51,558 nt of DNA, from positions 1-51,558 of the forward strand of contig JALHQW010000057.1 of NCBI GenBank assembly GCA_022841745.1, given 5' to 3'. The DNA comes from Saprospiraceae bacterium. Lineage in GTDB: Bacteria > Bacteroidota > Bacteroidia > Chitinophagales > Saprospiraceae. The notes under the pieces are model-generated. The model was not told where the DNA came from. It saw only the letters and a program-made list of their open reading frames with translations, and did not search any database. Both the position numbers and the translations under genes were made by a program. Shown in pieces: positions 1 to 8,355 of the stretch. The number at the start of each line of letters is the position of its first letter. Position 1 is the stretch's first letter.

Positions 1-262
1 TAGGAACACCAAAAATTTCATCAGCATGATATTGTTCTTGTGCGGCAAGCTCGAATTTAAACCATTATATGCTAAATGAGGAATTCAGCTTACCCACACG
101 AAATCACGAAGAACCAAAATAATAGCCAAAAGAAATTGGTTCGCAGCAACCAAATTAACACCTTTGATGAACGAAAACGATGAATTGATTTCCATATTCG
201 TATCCAGTATTAGGACTGCTGGCAATAAGAATAAATGAAAGATACTCAAACCAACTGTTTAC

Positions 263-898
263 ATGTACAAAAAATCCCTCCCCTCCGGCCTTATTATCCA
301 AAACACCGAACCACACCACGCGAAAGGCTTAGCGGCCTTGCAGCAAACGGTCTTCCCCACCCTCTCGCCGGAGGAACTGATGGGCGAGGCGCATTACCTC
401 CAGCACATCCGCATCTTCCCTGAAGGGCAGTTCGTGGTGCTGGACGGGGAGCGGGCCGTGGGCATGAGCACCACCATGCGCTACCATTTTTCGCTGGCGC
501 AACATACGTTTCTGGAAATTTCGGGCAACCTTTGGATGACCACGCACGAACCCGATGGTGAATGGCTATACGGCCTCGATGTCGGCGTTGACCCCGACTA
601 CCGGGGCATGGGTTTGGCAAGGGAAATCTATCGAGCAAGGCAGGAGACCTGTCGTGCTTTGGGTTTGAAGGGCCAAATCACCGTGGGCATGATGAACGGC
701 TACCAAGCCCGCAGTCACGAACTGACTACGGATGCGTATTTTGCGCTTTTGCAAAAAGGCGAAATCAATGATCCGACAGTCTCCGTCCAAATCAGGATGG
801 GTTTTGAAATACAAGGCTTGATTCATGATTATTTGGACGACCCCAAATGTGGTAATTGTGGCGTACTAATGACACTTGACGCCCACAAACCCGTATAA
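263..898 (+). CDS. GNAT-family N-acetyltransferase
   Basis: A 211-residue protein that probably transfers an acetyl group from acetyl-CoA to an unknown amine in the cytoplasm. The acetyl-CoA-binding motif A is visible around residues 110-122 (VDPDYRGMGLA, the usual R/Q-x-x-G-x-G/A pattern) after a beta strand (WLYGLDVGV). The C-terminus carries CGNCG, which is not a standard GNAT element. There is no signal peptide. The gene ends about 30 bases before the aminotransferase start, so the two are probably co-transcribed. The substrate cannot be read from the sequence. The fold call is firm and the specificity unknown. Confidence 0.85.
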   Translation: MYKKSLPSGLIIQNTEPHHAKGLAALQQTVFPTLSPEELMGEAHYLQHIRIFPEGQFVVLDGERAVGMSTTMRYHFSLAQHTFLEISGNLWMTTHEPDGEWLYGLDVGVDPDYRGMGLAREIYRARQETCRALGLKGQITVGMMNGYQARSHELTTDAYFALLQKGEINDPTVSVQIRMGFEIQGLIHDYLDDPKCGNCGVLMTLDAHKPV

Positions 899-927
899 GG
901 CCAAACCTATCATTGTCAACCATTTTT

Positions 928-2277
928 ATGAAAAATATCCAACTAAAAACAGCTATCCCCGGCCCGAAGAGTGCCGCTATTTTGGCCCGCAGGGCCGCCT
1001 CCATGCCAACTGGCCTGGCCAAGTCCACCGAGGTCGTCGTCGTCAGCGCCAAGGGGGCGATGGTGGAGGATGCCGACGGCAACCACCTAATTGATTTCGC
1101 AGGCGGCATCGGGGTGCTGAACGCAGGGCACCGACCGACCGCCGTGGTCAATGCCATTAAAAATCAATTGGACAAGGTCATCCACTCCTGTGCCTTGGTG
1201 ACCACCAATGAGCCGACGGTGGAGCTTTGCGAGCTGCTGAACAAGGTGACACCCGGCGATTTTCCAAAGAAAACCCTGCTGGCAAACTCCGGTGCCGAGT
1301 CCGTGGAGAATGCCGTGAACATCGCCAAGTATTACACCAAGCGCCCGGCCATCATCGTGTTCGAGGGGGCATACCACGGGCGCACCCACCTCACGCTCAC
1401 CATGACGAGCAAGTACGGCCTTTTCAAGAAAGGCTTCGGTTCGTTCACCCCCGATATTTACCGATTGCCCACCCCGAACATGACCCGGCCCTACAACGGC
1501 ATGACCAAGGACGAGTTCCTCCAGCATTGCATCCAACAAATTGACCATGCCTTCATCGCACAGGTGGATCCAAGCGCCGTGGCGGCCATCGTCATCGAAC
1601 CCGTGCAGGGCGAGGGTGGCTTTGTGCCCATGCCAAAGGCGTTTTTGGAAAAAATAAGGGCCGTTTGCGACCAGCACGGCATCATCATGGTGGCCGATGA
1701 GATTCAAAGTGGCATGGGTCGCACGGGCAAGCTCTACGCCATCGAGCATAGTGGCGTGGTGCCCGATATGATTGTCACCGCAAAATCGCTGGGGGCGGGC
1801 ATGCCCATTGGAGCCGTCACCGCACGGGCCGAAATCATGGACGCCCTGCACTTGGGGGCAGTGGGCAGCACCTACGGCGGAAACCCCGTGGCTTGTGCTG
1901 CCGCCGTGGAAGTCATCAAAATCATCAACGACCCGGCCTTCCTGAAACGGGCGGAACAAGTGGGCGAAACCATTCGACGCAAGATGGAGGCATGGAAAAA
2001 GAAATACCCCCTCATCGGCGACGTGCGGGGCCTCGGGGGCATGCGGTTGGTGGAGTTCGTGAAGGACAAAAAGACGATGGAACCCGACCCGGACATCACC
2101 CTTGAAATCCTGAAGGACGCCGTTTCGCAGGGCATCGTGCTCATTCGTGCAGGGCTTTATTCCAACTGCATACGGCTGTTGCCGCCGTTTGTCATCACCA
2201 ATGGGCAATTGAAAGAAGGACTGGAGGTGCTGGAAGGGGCGATTGCGAGGGCGCATGAAAAAAGAGTTGGCAGTTAG
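928..2277 (+). CDS. gabT: class III PLP aminotransferase, GabT-like (4-aminobutyrate aminotransferase)
   Basis: A 449-residue cytoplasmic enzyme of the ornithine/GABA aminotransferase group, expected to move an amino group from GABA or a related omega-amine to 2-oxoglutarate using PLP. Family landmarks are DFAGGIGVLNAGH near the N-terminus, NSGAESVENA, GAYHGRT, IEPVQGEGGF, ADEIQSGMGRTG and the PLP lysine in TAKSLGAGMPIGAV (about Lys286). GGNPVACAAA and GDVRGLGGM follow. The ATG at 928 is preferred over an in-frame TTG at 913 because the protein then starts MKNIQLK. The length matches GabT. Other omega-aminotransferases of this fold cannot be excluded. It follows the GNAT gene closely. Confidence 0.85.
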   Translation: MKNIQLKTAIPGPKSAAILARRAASMPTGLAKSTEVVVVSAKGAMVEDADGNHLIDFAGGIGVLNAGHRPTAVVNAIKNQLDKVIHSCALVTTNEPTVELCELLNKVTPGDFPKKTLLANSGAESVENAVNIAKYYTKRPAIIVFEGAYHGRTHLTLTMTSKYGLFKKGFGSFTPDIYRLPTPNMTRPYNGMTKDEFLQHCIQQIDHAFIAQVDPSAVAAIVIEPVQGEGGFVPMPKAFLEKIRAVCDQHGIIMVADEIQSGMGRTGKLYAIEHSGVVPDMIVTAKSLGAGMPIGAVTARAEIMDALHLGAVGSTYGGNPVACAAAVEVIKIINDPAFLKRAEQVGETIRRKMEAWKKKYPLIGDVRGLGGMRLVEFVKDKKTMEPDPDITLEILKDAVSQGIVLIRAGLYSNCIRLLPPFVITNGQLKEGLEVLEGAIARAHEKRVGS

Positions 2278-2431
2278 GCAGTGGGCAGATCTTGTCCCGA
2301 TTCCTCGGGATGGCAGTCAGGGCTGCTAGTTTGGAAGAGCCACCATTTGAAGTCAATAATTGAAAAGTTAGAATAGGTAGTGCCCTTTTTTAACTGGTGA
2401 AAACGAAGGGTTTTTCGAAATTGCTCAGCTT

Positions 2432-2503
2432 TTTTCGGGAGGCGGGGTTATCAAACCCCGCTGTTCCGGAACAGCGGGGTTTGATAACCCCGCCTCTCGA
2501 AAG
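2432..2503. repeat. 35-bp loopless palindrome (REP-like or bidirectional terminator)
   Basis: Two arms of about 35 bases (2433-2467 and 2468-2502) are complementary with one G/T mismatch and no loop. The core reads GGCGGGGTTATC and its complement. It lies in the 325-bp gap between the aminotransferase and the amidohydrolase. Run-off of a T tract is weak on both sides, so a simple terminator is less likely than a mobile palindromic element. The rest of this gap shows no gene. Confidence 0.8.
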
Positions 2504-2602
2504 TGCCTGCAGCTGTTAATAAATCCCAATATCACCATACCATTATTGGGATAATTGGGCTTCTCTAACACCCTTTGATTAGAAATTCCTTGTCTGAAAA
2601 TC

Positions 2603-4177
2603 ATGTGCGAACTCCTTTTCCACAACGGCCAAATCCTCACCTTCGACCCGGCGAACCCAACGCCGGAGGCAGTGGCTGTGGAGGGAGGTAAAATCAAGGC
2701 TGTTGACAGGTTGGCCGAACTGCGAGCATTGGCACATCCCAATACGCAATGGATTGATTTAAAGGGAAAAACGCTCATGCCCGGCTTTTTCGACGCTCAT
2801 ATCCACGTCTGGAAAGTGGGCGACCTGCTCACTTTCAACCTCGACCTGCGGGGTGTTGGCAGCATCGAGGAAATGCAGGACAAACTCCGTGATTTTGCTG
2901 CGCAACATCCTGAACTGCAATGGATTAGGGCTAGGGGGTTTAACGAGGCGCAAATGCAGGAAGGACGCCTGCCCACCCGCCACGATATAGACAAAGTGGT
3001 GGCTAATAGGCCCGTTTTCCTGCAACGGACTTGCGCCCATATTGCCGTCATCAATGCCAAAGCGTTGGAAATTTGCGGCATCAATGCCACCCCCCCCGTG
3101 CCCTTCGGCGGAGAAATCCGGCTCGGAACCGATGGCCAACCCAATGGCATCCTTTGCGAAACGGCGCTCGGGTTGGCCATTCGTCATTTTCCCCCAAATA
3201 CCGAAGCAGACTACGAAACGATGATTCTAGCCGCTTGCGGTGGACTACTCCGCCACGGCGTTACAGCTGCCTGCGACCCCGCCGTAATGCCCGATTTGTT
3301 GACCGTTTACCAAAAAATGGACAGGGAAGGCCGACTACCCATGCGCATCCACGCCGTGCCCATTGTGCTGCCGGATGGTGGCTCGGAGCCACTGCCCCTT
3401 CCCGACCTTTACGAATCGGAAAACCTCGTGGTGAACACCGTCAAGTTCTTTGCAGATGGCGGCCTTAGCGGGCAAACGGCAGCCCTTAGCCGACCGTATA
3501 AAAACTCCAACAGCCGGGGCATCCTCCGCCTCGACCCAACGCAGTTCTACGAATTGGCGCTAGAAGCCCAATCCAAGGGCTTCCAAGTGGCTACCCATGC
3601 CATTGGCGACGAAGCTATCTCCTTGGTTATCAATGCTTACGAGCAGCTTTACCAAGCTCAACCCGATGCGCCCCGCCACCGTATCGAGCACCTTGGCCTG
3701 CCCAACGAAGAACACCTACGACGCATTGCCGACATGGGCCTGCACGTGGTCACGCAGCCCATTTTCCTACGGGAACTTGGCCGCAACTTCCGCCAATCCC
3801 TCGACGATGATTTCCTCCACAACTGCTACCCCTTCCGCTCCATGCTCGACCATGGCATCAATGTGGCTTTCAGCACGGATGCGCCCGTAGTGAAAGACCT
3901 TCGTCCCCTCTCCTGTATCGCTGCTGCTATGGATAGGATGGACTTGGATGGTGAGGTCATTTCATCGAAAGAAAAAATTGGGCTGATGGCGGCGCTGGAA
4001 TGTTATACGATGGGGAGTGCAAAGGCAAACAGTGCGGAGGAGATAGTGGGGAGCTTAACGGCTGGGAAGGTGGCAGATTTTCTGTCATTAAAGGGGAATT
4101 TGTTTACAACTATTGACATTCAATCTAGTGGCATCAAAGAAATCTGGCGAGCGGGGAAACAGCTATTGTTCCAATGA
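2603..4177 (+). CDS. YtcJ-like metal-dependent amidohydrolase
   Basis: A 524-residue protein of the amidohydrolase_3 / YtcJ branch of the TIM-barrel metal-dependent hydrolases, which hydrolyse amide or ester bonds in small molecules. An N-terminal beta-sandwich segment (ILTFDPANP, KGKTLMPGF) is followed by the metal-binding HxH at His66/His68 in DAHIHVW. FFADGGLSGQTAAL, ATHAIGDEA and RIEHLG follow, and the last metal aspartate is in FSTDAPV near residue 425. There is no signal peptide. The length is normal for the group. The physiological substrate is not predictable. It has its own upstream region after the palindrome. Confidence 0.85.
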   Translation: MCELLFHNGQILTFDPANPTPEAVAVEGGKIKAVDRLAELRALAHPNTQWIDLKGKTLMPGFFDAHIHVWKVGDLLTFNLDLRGVGSIEEMQDKLRDFAAQHPELQWIRARGFNEAQMQEGRLPTRHDIDKVVANRPVFLQRTCAHIAVINAKALEICGINATPPVPFGGEIRLGTDGQPNGILCETALGLAIRHFPPNTEADYETMILAACGGLLRHGVTAACDPAVMPDLLTVYQKMDREGRLPMRIHAVPIVLPDGGSEPLPLPDLYESENLVVNTVKFFADGGLSGQTAALSRPYKNSNSRGILRLDPTQFYELALEAQSKGFQVATHAIGDEAISLVINAYEQLYQAQPDAPRHRIEHLGLPNEEHLRRIADMGLHVVTQPIFLRELGRNFRQSLDDDFLHNCYPFRSMLDHGINVAFSTDAPVVKDLRPLSCIAAAMDRMDLDGEVISSKEKIGLMAALECYTMGSAKANSAEEIVGSLTAGKVADFLSLKGNLFTTIDIQSSGIKEIWRAGKQLLFQ

Positions 4178-4210
4178 AAAAATGCCTTCGTTCTATCACG
4201 AACTGCAAAC

Positions 4211-4840
4211 TCATTCAACTAGCACCAAAACCTTTTTACGCCAAAAACCACCATACCTGGTCTGTATTATTGCCAGGTACGCCCCCGGTGGCAGCCCATG
4301 CAATGAAAACCGCTCTGGAACATTTTCAATGTTTAATACCTGGACACCTTGTAGGTTAATCAAGCTCAGGGTTTTCGCATTCGCATAGCCTTTGACAATC
4401 AATTGCTGTTGGGAAATGTCAAATACAATCTCAATTTCCCCTTCAGCCTGGGGCTCCTTGGTTGCTATCGGCAGGTCGTCAATGGTAACAATATTGGAAG
4501 AATCCGACTCCCCTGGTGGGTTTTCATACAGTGCGGTCACATAGAACTTACCAAGCTGGGGGCCGGTCACTTCCAGTATCGTGTCGGATAAAGTCTGAAA
4601 AATTGTGTTTTCTTTGTAAATCTTGTAACCAATCAAAATAGCGCTAAAGCCACCCGTGTCAGGTGTGTTCCAACTGAAAATATTGCAGTAGTTTGGCCCC
4701 AAGACTATCTCGTTCTCACAATAGTCCCACTGGTCTACCGTGATATAATTGATGGCAACCTGAAAGGAGGTTGGGGCGGGGAATTGTGCAAAAGTGGTTA
4801 AAGGTAAGAACAATAGCCAAGATAAAGGTTGTTTATTCAT
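4211..4840 (-). CDS. secreted protein with fibronectin-III-like region and T9SS C-terminal domain
   Basis: A 209-residue protein with an N-terminal signal peptide ending near TTFAQ. A central beta-rich segment resembles a fibronectin-III module (SAILIGYKIYKEN, GKFYVTALYENPPGESDSSN). The last 70 residues look like a type A T9SS sorting domain (LSLINLQGVQVLNIE, LPPGAYLAIIQT, ending KKVLVLVE). It is therefore expected at the cell surface or in the medium. It lies 24 bases after the EAD11-like gene, on the same strand and apparently in the same operon, which is an unusual partner for an EAD protein. It converges on the amidohydrolase gene with a 33-base gap. Confidence 0.7.
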   Translation of the reverse strand: MNKQPLSWLLFLPLTTFAQFPAPTSFQVAINYITVDQWDYCENEIVLGPNYCNIFSWNTPDTGGFSAILIGYKIYKENTIFQTLSDTILEVTGPQLGKFYVTALYENPPGESDSSNIVTIDDLPIATKEPQAEGEIEIVFDISQQQLIVKGYANAKTLSLINLQGVQVLNIENVPERFSLHGLPPGAYLAIIQTRYGGFWRKKVLVLVE

Positions 4841-4864
4841 GGTGGTAAGTTTTTTAATAATTCA

Positions 4865-5866
4865 TTAGTTCAAACACGCTGGACTTATAAATTCCAATTG
4901 AACCTGTCTAACCCAACCCGTATGGCCTCCTTCTTGAATTTTGAAAAAATAAATAGCCTGACCAGCGAAGTTGATATTCCTGGTATCGAGTACCTGGTAC
5001 TTTTTTCGTTCAGGCAGTTCCATGATTCTAGCCCCTAGCATTTCAGGCCTGTTCAGCAACTCGGTCATCATGCTCGTCTTGACATAGCACCCAGTAAACT
5101 GCTGTTCAGGGGGGGCAGGTGGTAACTGGTTTTGAGGATTTTCGTTGGCGGAATTAATTAAACCTGGAGTTGACTTTTCCTCTTTTTTTCGCAAACACTC
5201 AGGACTCGTATATTCCAAAAGTATTCCTTCTTGTACCCAGCCTACTCCCAATTTTTTATCATTCACTTTGAAAAAAAGTATCTCATGAACATGTTGGTAT
5301 GGCACAATTGCTAGTACCTGATAGGTCTTGAAATTGGGAAGTGTTCCGATTTTGGAGGCTGAAAGTTTAGGTTCCATGACCAGGTCAGTAAGCATTCCGG
5401 TCTTGATATAGCAGCCTGTCATTGCAGGTTCATTACGGCCATTTACTTTTTTAATAACCCAGACCAAGAGGGCGACAGCAAGAAGTCCGGACAACACAAA
5501 GAGAAGACGTTTATTTGTAGCGGGCTTCGGAGGCGGAACTGTACGGGCTATGGGTATTGGTTCTGTTGGGTTCAGAGCCGTTTCTAATTTTTTCAACTCC
5601 TCCGCAATCTCTAATAGCGCAGATCGTACCTTGTTCCGTTTAAGATCAGCATCCTCAGAACTGATGACCCCAGTAAGTACCTGGTGCTTCAGCTCGTTCA
5701 ACTGTGAGAGCTGGTGCAGCGCCTGGTTGTAGAGCTGGAATTGCGCCTTGTCGGCTTGGCTGAGGTATTCTTGGTTGAAGAAGTTCACCAAGAGCGTTGC
5801 CCCTTCGTCCAGTTCGCCTTGAACAATGAGGTCTTTGACTTGCTGGGCAATTTGTTGCAGGTTCAT
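4865..5866 (-). CDS. EAD11-like domain, single TM segment and two SH3-like domains
   Basis: A 333-residue protein. Residues 1-95 are helical and resemble the effector-associated domain EAD11, with the hallmark pattern LNELKHQVLTGVISSEDADLKRN read in two parts as LNELKHQVLTGVIS and EDADLKRNKVRSALLEI. EADs are adaptors that bring effectors and sensors together in bacterial conflict systems. A TM helix follows at about residues 120-138 (LLFVLSGLLAVALLVWVI). Two tandem SH3-like repeats come next, each starting TGCYIKT/TGCYVKT and ending SPECL/SPACL. The start overlaps the upstream pYEATS-like stop as ATGA, which indicates translational coupling. The EAD assignment is by pattern recognition only. 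Confidence 0.65.
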   Translation of the reverse strand: MNLQQIAQQVKDLIVQGELDEGATLLVNFFNQEYLSQADKAQFQLYNQALHQLSQLNELKHQVLTGVISSEDADLKRNKVRSALLEIAEELKKLETALNPTEPIPIARTVPPPKPATNKRLLFVLSGLLAVALLVWVIKKVNGRNEPAMTGCYIKTGMLTDLVMEPKLSASKIGTLPNFKTYQVLAIVPYQHVHEILFFKVNDKKLGVGWVQEGILLEYTSPECLRKKEEKSTPGLINSANENPQNQLPPAPPEQQFTGCYVKTSMMTELLNRPEMLGARIMELPERKKYQVLDTRNINFAGQAIYFFKIQEGGHTGWVRQVQLEFISPACLN

Positions 5867-6507
5867 TGCTTTTCAGTTTTAGGTTTGTCAAGTACCGGTC
5901 CCGATTCCCAAAGGGTGATATACCGTTGCAGCACCAGCGGCTCCTTCCGGTCTTTGAGGTAGAGCTTGGCGAACAGCACGTATTCTCCATTGGCCAGTTC
6001 TTTCAGCAGAAAATGGTCGTCCGGGTTGCGACGGAACTGGATATTTTCGGGATAGGCTTGGTGCAGCAGGTACTCCACGAACTCGATACGCTCCATGGCG
6101 CCCCGGTAGTAGGAGTCCACGATGACCCGAATATCGTAGTGCTTGCGTGGGATGCCGGTCCTATGCTGAAAATCCTCTTGCAAATTGGGGCGGAGGAAGG
6201 AAGTATGGTTCAAAAAGTAATAATCGGGTGGTAGCTGCTTGCCCGGTGTGGCATCAATATGCTGCACCTCACCCGGTCGAAGTGCCTTTTCCTCCGGAGT
6301 GGCATTGGCGGGAGGCCTGGCAGCTTCCGTGTTCTTTACAACAAAAGATGTGTCACCCTTGCTTAATTTAAACTCAATACCATGTTCGACTACCCAACTG
6401 TGGAGGAGCAACAGCATGAAAGGGGCAATGCAGACAATGACCAACGGCCATGCAAGCGCTCCAATGATTTCAGCCCATGCTTTTAGGATTTCTGGATTGG
6501 GTTGCAT
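5863..6507 (-). CDS. membrane-anchored pYEATS-like domain protein
   Basis: A 214-residue protein with one N-terminal TM helix (about residues 16-36, LAWPLVIVCIAPFMLLLL). A Pro/Ala-rich linker and then a C-terminal beta-sandwich (about 115-205) follow. The strand order YDIRVIVDS, ERIEFVEYLLHQAYPENI, FLLKELANGEYVLFAKLYL and ending YITLWE matches prokaryotic YEATS (pYEATS) domains. Eukaryotic YEATS domains read acylated lysines. pYEATS domains are known mainly as predicted sensors in prokaryotic conflict and signalling gene clusters. Its neighbour downstream carries an EAD-like domain and overlaps it by four bases. The family call rests on pattern recognition. Confidence 0.65.
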   Translation of the reverse strand: MQPNPEILKAWAEIIGALAWPLVIVCIAPFMLLLLHSWVVEHGIEFKLSKGDTSFVVKNTEAARPPANATPEEKALRPGEVQHIDATPGKQLPPDYYFLNHTSFLRPNLQEDFQHRTGIPRKHYDIRVIVDSYYRGAMERIEFVEYLLHQAYPENIQFRRNPDDHFLLKELANGEYVLFAKLYLKDRKEPLVLQRYITLWESGPVLDKPKTEKQ

Positions 6508-6630
6508 GATGGATGAATTTTAAATATTTCTTCAGTTCAGAATACGGCTCATTAATCCGGCAAACCGCCCCTCCCCCTTAAACCAGCGAAAGCCATGTTT
6601 CTGAATTTCATGCGCACCGAATATTTGTCC

Positions 6631-6951
6631 TTATGATTCTCCTTCACCAACAGGTTCTTGCCCTGTATGCACGAAGACAAAGCCCGGTGATTGATTATTA
6701 ATTGTTACGCTTACGGGATTTTCATTCCTCAGCATGTCTATCAATGCAGCGTGGGCGCTGCGCTTAAAATAAATTGTAGCCTTGTTAAGGTCAGCAGATA
6801 GATTAGGAGCGGGAACTGATACCCCATCCTCAACAAATTGAACCTCTGCAATCAATCCGTTGTCACCCCAAAGTTGGAGTTTGCCCGAACCTCCTATTCG
6901 GGCGTCAAAGGAATAATTGTACTTTTTGATTTGATGAATCTTGAATGCCAT
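6631..6951 (-). CDS. small conserved protein of unknown function
   Basis: A 106-residue protein without a signal peptide or TM segment, starting MAFKIHQIKKYNYSFDARIGG and containing LQLWGDNGLIAEVQF. Predicted strands dominate. I do not recognise a named family. It heads the intact part of the leftward operon, 123 bases before the pYEATS-like gene. A shortened relative lies immediately upstream with the same YNYS-x-x-AR-x-GG and QLWGD pattern. Shared direction and duplication suggest a role with the pYEATS/EAD pair, which is inference only. Confidence 0.7.
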   Translation of the reverse strand: MAFKIHQIKKYNYSFDARIGGSGKLQLWGDNGLIAEVQFVEDGVSVPAPNLSADLNKATIYFKRSAHAALIDMLRNENPVSVTINNQSPGFVFVHTGQEPVGEGES

Positions 6952-6958
6952 TTTATTT

Positions 6959-7108
6959 TTATTTAGGATGTGAAAAAATCAATTTTCGATTAAGGATACC
7001 TACCGATTGAAATGCATGGTCGCCCCAAAGCTGTTTACGATCAGGGCCTCCTGAGCGGGCATTAATAGAATAGTTGTACTTATTGATTGAATGGATTTTG
7101 TATTCCAT
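6959..7108 (-). pseudogene. truncated tandem copy of the small conserved protein
   Basis: A 49-codon frame starting MEYKIHSINKYNYSINARSGG. Its first 31 residues align with the downstream 106-residue protein, including KYNYS, NAR, GG and QLWGD. After that the match is lost (FQSVGILNRKL) and the frame stops 7 bases before the intact gene's start. It is best read as a decayed tandem duplicate, although a short product could still be made because the frame has its own ATG. Confidence 0.6.
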
Positions 7109-7508
7109 GAGTAATAATTTTTGATTCTCAACCATTTCTGGTTTCAGATTTTGGGGTCATTTAATTTTATTGTTTCGTTTACTAATTACTACCATTTCTT
7201 AAAACAAATATCAGCCAGTACTTTTCTAGATGCGATAACATTGTCAGTATTTATTACTGATTTTTATCAAATGGAGTTGGAGCTTTCTCGAACTGTAAGT
7301 GTCAAATTCATTTTGCTTCTCTTCAAACGGGCGGGATAACCAAGTCGTGGAAAACGGGCATTGGGAGTTTTGGGACAAAAAGCAGAGGCAACGCAAAAGT
7401 GAAACTGAAAGAGGACGGTGCAGCAAAAACAAGGATCAATTTGCAACCAATCAACCCAGCGCTGCACCTTGTTGTTTTTTCTACCCATTTTTGCAAAGCA
7501 AGACCTTT
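7109..7508. other. 400-bp divergent intergenic region containing a dispersed-repeat copy
   Basis: No gene is supported here. The left part is AT-rich and should hold promoters for both the leftward operon and the rightward sigma-factor operon. From about 7323 to 7430 there is sequence resembling the repeat block at 26.58 kb. Shared words include CGGG-GGGA-AACCA-GTCGTGGAAAACGG and AAGCAG-GGCA-CGC-AAAGTGAAAC. An in-frame upward extension of the sigma gene through this repeat is rejected in favour of the ATG at 7509. Confidence 0.55.
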
Positions 7509-8018
7509 ATGCAGACAGGCCTCCGTTTTGAAGAAATATATGAAGCCCACAAGGACATGGTTTTCAACCTCTGCCTTAACTACCTCCAAAACCAACAGGA
7601 GGCGGAGGAGGCGGCGCAAGACGTGTTCGTGAAGGTGCACGAAAAACGGACGGGGTTCCAGGGGCAGTCGAGCCTGAAAACTTGGGTCTATCGCATTGCC
7701 ATCAACCATTGCCTCGACGTGCTGAAGGCCCGGAAACGCCAAAAACGGTTCGGTTTTTTCCAATCCCTGTTTGGTGGTGAGGGTTCAGTGGAAAGGGAAG
7801 TGCCCGATTTCAACCACCCCGGTGTGCAGTTGGAGGACAAGGAGGCGCTGGAGGCACTCTATCAAAAAATCAATGGCCTGCCCGAGAACCAAAAAACGGC
7901 CATCCTCCTCAAATACCTCGACGACTTGCCGCAAAAAGAAATCGCCGACATTATGCAACTTTCGGTGAAGGCCGTGGAGTCGCTGCTGATGCGAGGGAAG
8001 CAGAATCTGGGAAAATGA
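7509..8018 (+). CDS. ECF RNA polymerase sigma factor
   Basis: A 169-residue sigma-70 family ECF factor that should direct core RNA polymerase to a small regulon. Region 2 spans about residues 8-78 (YEAHKDMVFNLCLNYL, AEEAAQDVFVKV, SLKTWVYRIAINHCLD). Region 4 spans about 112-160 (LPENQKTAILLKYLDDLPQKEIADIM and KAVESLLMRGK). The ATG at 7509 gives a normal ECF length. Further upstream the frame only continues through repeat sequence. It heads a rightward run with a one-TM protein, a Spy/CnrX-like protein, MbnP and MbnH. In the CnrYXH system an ECF factor, its anti-sigma factor and a periplasmic metal sensor are similarly grouped. Confidence 0.85.
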   Translation: MQTGLRFEEIYEAHKDMVFNLCLNYLQNQQEAEEAAQDVFVKVHEKRTGFQGQSSLKTWVYRIAINHCLDVLKARKRQKRFGFFQSLFGGEGSVEREVPDFNHPGVQLEDKEALEALYQKINGLPENQKTAILLKYLDDLPQKEIADIMQLSVKAVESLLMRGKQNLGK

Positions 8019-8073
8019 ACCAATTTTTTTCGGTGCAGCGAAGGATTTTTAACTTGATGTCGTCAAAGCCAAT

Positions 8074-8355
8074 ATGATGAAAAAGATACCAAATTTAGAT
8101 CAGCTAAAAAAAGTAAAAAAAGTGGAGGCACCGCCCTTCCTGCTGACCCGTATCAACGCCAAAATCATGGCAAATCAGGCGGAAAATTTGCCCACTTCGT
8201 GGAAATGGGCAGGTGCATTGGCATTTGGCCTGATGATTTGCCTCAACATATTTGGTCTCAAGACGGGCAACCAACCTCCCGGAAACCAAATCGGCATCGT
8301 AACGCTGGCGGATGGCTTGCAAATGTCCGATTCCAACCAATTGTATTATGAATAA
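8074..8355 (+). CDS. small single-TM protein, probable anti-sigma factor
   Basis: A 93-residue protein with a charged cytoplasmic N-terminus (about 45 residues: LDQLKKVKKVEAPPFLLTRIN), one TM helix (about 47-63, ALAFGLMICLNIFGL) and a short periplasmic tail. Size, topology and position right after an ECF sigma gene fit a CnrY-like anti-sigma factor. No ZAS or other named anti-sigma motif is visible. Its stop overlaps the next gene by 8 bases. A start at the second Met is equally possible. Function is inferred from context. Confidence 0.6.
   Translation: MMKKIPNLDQLKKVKKVEAPPFLLTRINAKIMANQAENLPTSWKWAGALAFGLMICLNIFGLKTGNQPPGNQIGIVTLADGLQMSDSNQLYYE

Noticed and set aside
1-262. Short minus-strand frame (about 35 codons, hydrophobic) at the window start
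   Set aside because: Too short, no family and no leader. No gene is supported before 263.
1087-2256. A 389-residue frame opposite the aminotransferase
   Set aside because: It is the antisense shadow of a conserved GabT-like gene and is His/Gly/Asp-rich without a family.
7299-7508. N-terminal extension of the first ECF sigma factor by 70 residues
   Set aside because: The extension runs through dispersed-repeat sequence and would make an abnormally long ECF factor. The ATG at 7509 gives the normal domain start.
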